Shown: positions 6,286 through 10,000 of the stretch, piece after piece
Layout of the letters: each line of letters opens with the position of its first letter
Position numbering within the stretch: the first letter of the stretch is position 1
NCBI GenBank assembly: GCA_020217165.1
Contig: JAIWOE010000011.1
Span: forward strand, 1 to 10,000
Origin: Desulfovibrio sp.
Lineage (GTDB): Bacteria; Desulfobacterota; Desulfovibrionia; Desulfovibrionales; Desulfovibrionaceae
Reading direction: 5' to 3'
DNA: 10,000 nt
Program-made: the position numbers and the translations under genes
The notes under the pieces: model-generated
What the model saw: the letters and a program-made list of their open reading frames with translations, nothing else
What the model was told of the DNA's origin: nothing
Databases searched by the model: none

Positions 6286-7437
6286 TCACATCGCTTCCAG
6301 GTATGGCCCCTGGGGATAGCTGCCCAGGATGCGCAGGGTGTGGCAGTGTTCGCGCATGGTTTCCAGCGCGCCGCGGTAGCTGGCCTCTTGGAGGTCGGCC
6401 TCCACATCCACGAAGAAGACGTACTGCCAGCGCTCCCCGCGCAGGGGGCGGGACTCCAGCTTCTTCATGTTGATGCCCAGGCCCGAGAGGACCATGAGCA
6501 CCCGCACCAGGGAGCCGGCCTTGTCCGGCAGGGTGAAGAGCATGGAAGTCTTGTCCCGCGTTTCCTGCTTGACCGGGGAGGCGCCGATGATGACGAAGCG
6601 TGTCCAGTTGTCCGGCAAGTCCTCAATGGACCGGGCCAGGATGTGCAGCCCATGCCGCTCGGCCAGGGCCGCATGGCCGATGGCTGCCACGCGCTCGCCG
6701 GCGGCGCCCATCTCCGCCACCATGCGGGCTGCCGCGGCGGTGGATTCCGTGGGGATGAAGGTGGCCTTGGGCAGGCGGGCCCGCAGCCAGTCCCCGCATT
6801 GGGCCAGGGGCTGGGGGTGCGAGTACACGGCCTCCACCCGGGCGGCGTCTTCCACCGTGCCCAGCAGGCAATGGGAGATGCGGCTGGAGAGTTCGGCCTG
6901 GATGAAGACCTCGTAACGCAGGAAGAGATCCAGGCTCTGCCCCACGGTACCCTGCAGGGAGTTTTCCAGGGGCACGATGCCCAGCTCGCATTCCCGGCTG
7001 TGCACGGCGTGGAACACGGCCTGCAGATCGTGCATGGGGGTAAAGTCCACGCTGTGGCCCAGGTACTGCTGGCCGGCACAGTAGGAGAAGGTGCCCTCGG
7101 GGCCCAGGTAGGCCACCTGCTGGGGGCGTTGCAGACTGCGGGAGGAGGAGAAGATCTCCCGGTAAATGGCTTTGAGGTGGGATTCGGGCAGGGGACCGGC
7201 GAGGCCCTGGTTGGCCTGGACCAGCTTGTCCAGCACGTCCTTTTCCCGGAAGGGTTTGAAGATCAGGTCCTGGGCGCCCGCCTTGACGGCGCCCACTTCC
7301 TTGCTGCAGGCGGCGCGTTTGTTCAGCAGCGCCAGGATCTCCTGGTCAAGGGTGTCTATCTGCTCGCGCAGGGTGCGCATGCGGTCCTCGGCAGTCGAGG
7401 GGGGAGTGCATGCGGTGTTGTTGTCCTCGACTGGCAT
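6286..7437 (-). CDS. pheA: Bifunctional chorismate mutase/prephenate dehydratase (P-protein)
   Basis: PheA rearranges chorismate to prephenate and dehydrates it to phenylpyruvate, the phenylalanine precursor. Its 383 residues show three domains. An AroQ-type chorismate mutase spans about 20-102, with LREQIDTLDQEILALLNKR and the basic residues Arg24, Arg41 and Lys52. The prephenate dehydratase spans about 107-285, with VAYLGPEGTFSY, VPLENSLQGTV and the hallmark NWTRF at 277-281. A C-terminal ACT regulatory domain spans about 296-375, with DKAGSLV at 305-311 and ESRP at 328-331, the Phe-binding motifs. Feedback inhibition by Phe is therefore expected from the family. The start ATG at 7437 is one base after the upstream stop, with AGGAG seven bases ahead. 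The mutase activity presumably also supplies the mutase-less TyrA downstream. Confidence 0.97.
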   Translation of the reverse strand: MPVEDNNTACTPPSTAEDRMRTLREQIDTLDQEILALLNKRAACSKEVGAVKAGAQDLIFKPFREKDVLDKLVQANQGLAGPLPESHLKAIYREIFSSSRSLQRPQQVAYLGPEGTFSYCAGQQYLGHSVDFTPMHDLQAVFHAVHSRECELGIVPLENSLQGTVGQSLDLFLRYEVFIQAELSSRISHCLLGTVEDAARVEAVYSHPQPLAQCGDWLRARLPKATFIPTESTAAAARMVAEMGAAGERVAAIGHAALAERHGLHILARSIEDLPDNWTRFVIIGASPVKQETRDKTSMLFTLPDKAGSLVRVLMVLSGLGINMKKLESRPLRGERWQYVFFVDVEADLQEASYRGALETMREHCHTLRILGSYPQGPYLEAM

Positions 7438-7438
7438 C

Positions 7439-8416
7439 CTAGTGCTCCTTGATCTGTTCCTGGATGCGCATGCCGAAGTGGCGGCCAGGAGCGTCGGCGT
7501 TTACCAGCACGTCATCGCCCACCTTCAGGGTCACCACGCTCACGGGCTGGCCACCGGGATGCACCAGGCGGATGGTTTCGGCATTCTGCAGGAAGATGGC
7601 GCCCTTTTGGCCCGTGGCCTTGATTTCTGCGGCACTGCTCCGCATGGGCCGCACCTCCACCTTGGCCCGGCCCACGGTGGCCACGGTGGTGGCGCCATCG
7701 TGTCCCACGATGAGCACTTCGCGGCCGGAGGTCACTTCTTCCAGGTAGGAGGTCTTGTCCCCGGGCATCAGGCAGTAGGCGTGCACGGCGCCGGCATTGA
7801 TGCGGAAGGGCCGGGCAGCCACATACGGATTGGACTCGGTTTCCGCATTCACCAGGAAGGTGAAGGCCGAGGAGTTGCCCACCAGCATGCCCTGACCGGA
7901 CTTGAAGACGCTCATGGTGTCCACGCAGACGCGATGCCCCAGCCCCACGGCGGCGATGGCCGTGACCGTGGCTGTGGCCAGCTCGATGCGCCCCTGGGAG
8001 AGCTTGATTTCCTGCACGATGGTCTTGAGCTCCGAGGCGGCCTCCGGGTTCACCACCAGAAAATCCACGCCACGTTCCAGAATGCCGGCCGCCAGGCGGG
8101 CCTGGTCCAGGGTGTCCACCTCCACGCCCAGGCCGGTGGTCTGGGCCAGGATGTTCTCCACGGGGATGATCTCCCACCCCTTGGTCAACAGTACCTTGTC
8201 CCCAGCCATGAGGCAGGTGACGGCATGCTCTTCGTCTCCCTTGGCCGTGAGACAAATGGCCGTGAAGTCCGCCGGTGTCAGGGCTTCTACGCGGCTCAAG
8301 GCCTTGACGGCGTCCACGTGCTCGGGTTCCACGATCACCCCGTCCACGCCGGATTCCAGGGCCAGGGTGACCAGGGACTTATCGAAGGGCATAGCCTTAA
8401 AGTATACGGTTTTCAT
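7439..8416 (-). CDS. 3-dehydroquinate synthase II (archaeal-type AroB')
   Basis: This enzyme performs the NAD-dependent oxidative deamination and cyclisation of 2-amino-3,7-dideoxy-D-threo-hept-6-ulosonate to 3-dehydroquinate; it is unrelated to classical AroB. The 325-residue sequence shows the signature of the MJ1249-type family: GLGHRVCVDT at 158-167, GQGMLVGNSS at 174-183, the block NPYVAARPFRINAGAVHAY at 196-214, SYLEEVTSGREVLIV at 223-237, and the C-terminal segment with RHFGM at 312-316. It is shorter than the roughly 360-residue archaeal enzyme. An in-frame ATG at 8422 exists, but AAGGA abuts it directly; the ATG at 8416 sits six bases after that AAGGA and is the better start. Placement straight after ADH synthase genes supports the function, since the two enzymes act consecutively. 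Confidence 0.93.
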   Translation of the reverse strand: MKTVYFKAMPFDKSLVTLALESGVDGVIVEPEHVDAVKALSRVEALTPADFTAICLTAKGDEEHAVTCLMAGDKVLLTKGWEIIPVENILAQTTGLGVEVDTLDQARLAAGILERGVDFLVVNPEAASELKTIVQEIKLSQGRIELATATVTAIAAVGLGHRVCVDTMSVFKSGQGMLVGNSSAFTFLVNAETESNPYVAARPFRINAGAVHAYCLMPGDKTSYLEEVTSGREVLIVGHDGATTVATVGRAKVEVRPMRSSAAEIKATGQKGAIFLQNAETIRLVHPGGQPVSVVTLKVGDDVLVNADAPGRHFGMRIQEQIKEH

Positions 8417-8425
8417 GCACATTCC

Positions 8426-9229
8426 TTAATGAGGCTTGGGGATCATGGCCATGGCTTCGTCCACGGTGGCGTCGTCGTGCACCACGGCGTGCAGGGCGGC
8501 CACCAGCTCGCGGATAGTGCGGTGCTGGAAGATGTTGCGGCCCACGGAAAGCCCCGCGCCGCCGGCCTGCACGCTGTCGTAGGCCATCTGGATGAAAGCG
8601 CGTTCGGAATCCAGCTTGGGCCCGCCGGCAATGACCACGGGGATGCAGCAACCTTCCACCACCCTGGCAAAGGAGTCCGGATCCCCGGTGTAGGGCACCT
8701 TGACAATATCTGCCCCCAGCTCCATGCCCACCCGGGCACAATGGGCCACCACGCCGGGATCAAAGGAATTTTTGATCTTGGGGCCGCGGCCGTACACCAT
8801 GGCCAGGAAGGGCACGCCCCAGTCCGCGGCCTTTTCCGCCGCCTCGCCAGCTTCCTTGAGCATGTGGCGTTCCAGCTCGTCTCCCAGGTTGATGTGCACG
8901 GACACGCCGTCCGCCCCGTGCTTGAGGGCTTCTTCCACGCTGGTGACCAGGGTTTTGGCGTTGGGGGTGGGGGAGAGGTCCGTGGAGGCGGACAGGTGGA
9001 TAATGAGCCCGATATCCTGCCCCCTGGTGCGATGCCCGCACCGCACCAGGCCCTTGTGCATGAGCACGGCGCTGGCGCCGCCCTCGGCAATCTGGTTCAC
9101 GGTTTCCTTCATGTCGATGAGCCCTTCCACGGGCCCGATGGAAATGCCGTGGTCCACGGGGACGATGATGGTACGGTTGGTGTTTCGGTTGACAAAGCGT
9201 TCCAGCCGGACGGATTTGCCGATGCGCAT
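8426..9229 (-). CDS. 2-amino-3,7-dideoxy-D-threo-hept-6-ulosonate synthase, second paralogue
   Basis: A class I (Schiff-base) aldolase of the DhnA/MJ0400 family. In the archaeal route this enzyme joins aspartate semialdehyde with the product of 6-deoxy-5-ketofructose 1-phosphate cleavage to give the ADH substrate of dehydroquinate synthase II. The complete protein has 267 residues. Family catalytic residues are recognisable: Asp26 in VPVDHG, Tyr146 in MVYGRG and the Schiff-base Lys177 in [10 protein letters not shown]; each is exactly seven positions below the numbers I recall for MJ0400 (33, 153, 184). VVIAGGPK (198-205) and [12 protein letters not shown] (225-236) form the phosphate site. 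The start ATG at 9229 has GAGGA seven bases upstream. It is about 63% identical, without gaps, to the preceding paralogue. Annotation as a class I fructose-bisphosphate aldolase is the main alternative, but dehydroquinate synthase II next door argues for ADH synthase. Confidence 0.88.
   Translation of the reverse strand: MRIGKSVRLERFVNRNTNRTIIVPVDHGISIGPVEGLIDMKETVNQIAEGGASAVLMHKGLVRCGHRTRGQDIGLIIHLSASTDLSPTPNAKTLVTSVEEALKHGADGVSVHINLGDELERHMLKEAGEAAEKAADWGVPFLAMVYGRGPKIKNSFDPGVVAHCARVGMELGADIVKVPYTGDPDSFARVVEGCCIPVVIAGGPKLDSERAFIQMAYDSVQAGGAGLSVGRNIFQHRTIRELVAALHAVVHDDATVDEAMAMIPKPH
8523..8580 (-). repeat. 58-bp near-identical tract in second ADH synthase (pairs with 9359-9416)
   Basis: Over 58 bases the two tandem aldolase genes differ at a single position (G at 8564, A at 9400). 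The tract encodes [19 protein letters not shown], part of the phosphate-binding end of the barrel. Nearby aligned segments show more third-position differences, so the tract may mark local gene conversion; shared codon bias on an invariant motif is the plain alternative. Confidence 0.6.
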
Positions 9230-9261
9230 GGTCGTGTCCTCGCGATGTGCAAAATTGGTAA

Positions 9262-10000
9262 TCAGCCCTCGGCGCCCACGAGCTCTAAAGCCTGGTCCAC
9301 ATCCCAGTCTTCATGGACAATGCCGTGCAAGGCCTGGCACAGGCGCACGGGATCGGCATGCTGGAAGATGTTGCGGCCCACGGAAAGCCCCGCGCCGCCA
9401 GCCTGCACGCTGTCGTGCACCATCTGCAGCAGGTCCCGGGTGGATTCCATTTTTTCCCCGCCGGCAATCACAACGGGCACGCAGCAGGCTTCCACCACCT
9501 TGTTAAAGGAGGCCACATCGCCGGTGTACACCACCTTGATAATGTCTGCCCCCAGCTCCTGGGCCACGCGGGCGCAGTGGGCCACCACATCGGCATCATA
9601 GGGATTTTTGATGCCCTTGCCCCGGGCGTACATCATGGCCAGCACGGGCATGCCCCAGCCGGCGGCGTCGGAGCAGATACGGCCCAGATCCTCAAGCATT
9701 TTGGGTTCGGATTCGTCCCCCAGGTTCACATGCACGGAGACAGCGTCCGCGCCAAGGCGGATGGCGTCTTCCACCGTGCCCACCAGGGTCTTGGCATTGG
9801 GGAAGGGACACAGGGACGTGGAGGCGGAGAGATGGACAATGAGGCCGATGTCCCGCCCGTACCCGCGATGGGTGCAGCGCGGCAGACCCTTGTGCATGAG
9901 CACGGCGTTGGCGCCGCCATCTGCGACTTTATTGACCGTGCCCTTGAAGTCCACCAGACCGTAAATGGGCCCCACGGAGACGCCATGGTCCAGGGGCACC
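9262..10000 (-). CDS. 2-amino-3,7-dideoxy-D-threo-hept-6-ulosonate synthase, first paralogue (5' end beyond right edge)
   Basis: The last 245 codons of a second DhnA/MJ0400-type class I aldolase lie in the window; by alignment with its neighbour about 22 N-terminal residues are missing. The first visible complete codon is a GTG at 9999 that reads Val in VPLDHG, not a start. Visible-residue positions for the catalytic set are Asp4 (LDHG), Tyr124 (MMYARG) and Lys155 ([10 protein letters not shown]), each offset by 22 from the second copy, so no insertions or deletions separate the two. By hand count 154 of 245 residues match the paralogue. Differences cluster in a helix before the Tyr strand ([15 protein letters not shown] versus [15 protein letters not shown]) and in the C-terminal 35 residues. 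The gene ends 32 bases before the second copy. It could be a second ADH synthase or supply the ketofructose-phosphate precursor; sequence alone does not decide. Confidence 0.87.
   Translation of the reverse strand, partial: VPLDHGVSVGPIYGLVDFKGTVNKVADGGANAVLMHKGLPRCTHRGYGRDIGLIVHLSASTSLCPFPNAKTLVGTVEDAIRLGADAVSVHVNLGDESEPKMLEDLGRICSDAAGWGMPVLAMMYARGKGIKNPYDADVVAHCARVAQELGADIIKVVYTGDVASFNKVVEACCVPVVIAGGEKMESTRDLLQMVHDSVQAGGAGLSVGRNIFQHADPVRLCQALHGIVHEDWDVDQALELVGAEG
9359..9416 (-). repeat. 58-bp near-identical tract in first ADH synthase (pairs with 8523-8580)
   Basis: Direct-repeat partner of the tract in the neighbouring paralogue, at a spacing of 836 bp and in the same orientation. Recombination between the copies would delete about one gene length and leave a single fused ADH synthase gene. 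Confidence 0.6.

Noticed and set aside
9230..9261. Internal promoter between the two aldolase genes
   Set aside because: The 32-base gap is slightly richer in A and T, but no -35/-10 pair with proper spacing fits; it mainly holds the ribosome site of the second gene.
7166..9601. An 811-codon open frame on the plus strand
   Set aside because: It runs antisense to pheA, dehydroquinate synthase II and both aldolase genes. Its product is rich in Gly and His with no recognisable domain, as expected from the complement of GC-rich coding DNA.

Overview
The window is a continuous run of aromatic amino acid biosynthesis genes, all read from the minus strand (right to left), with almost no non-coding DNA. 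High GC, tight gene packing and the gene order suggest a deltaproteobacterial sulfate reducer of the Desulfovibrio group. From memory, Desulfovibrio vulgaris Hildenborough carries the same order (about DVU0460 to DVU0471). This assignment is inference; no marker gene in the window fixes the species.

In transcription order the genes are: two tandem paralogues of the archaeal-type 2-amino-3,7-dideoxy-D-threo-hept-6-ulosonate (ADH) synthase (the first runs off the right edge), 3-dehydroquinate synthase II, pheA (chorismate mutase/prephenate dehydratase), aroA (EPSP synthase), tyrA (prephenate dehydrogenase), trpE, trpG, trpD, trpC, and the first 66 codons of trpF, which runs off the left edge. 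Junctions run from a 20-nt overlap to a 32-nt gap, except tyrA-trpE (103 nt), which divides the common/Phe/Tyr half from the Trp half.

The set makes biochemical sense as one supra-operon. The first three genes would make 3-dehydroquinate by the aspartate-semialdehyde/6-deoxy-5-ketofructose-1-phosphate route, in place of DAHP synthase and classical AroB. AroA makes EPSP. PheA and TyrA draw prephenate towards Phe and Tyr. TrpE/G, D, F and C carry chorismate to indole-3-glycerol phosphate, and trpB/trpA would be expected beyond the left edge. The steps from dehydroquinate to shikimate-3-phosphate and chorismate synthase are not in the window.

Points for a second look: the duplicated ADH synthase with a nearly identical 58-bp tract shared by the copies; an Ala in place of a normally conserved active-site Glu in TrpC; and the tyrA-trpE junction, where two adjacent Trp codons at the end of tyrA precede a tiny ORF and a foldable leader. 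I saw no RNA genes, mobile elements, CRISPR arrays or intrinsic terminators. The long plus-strand ORFs are antisense shadows.
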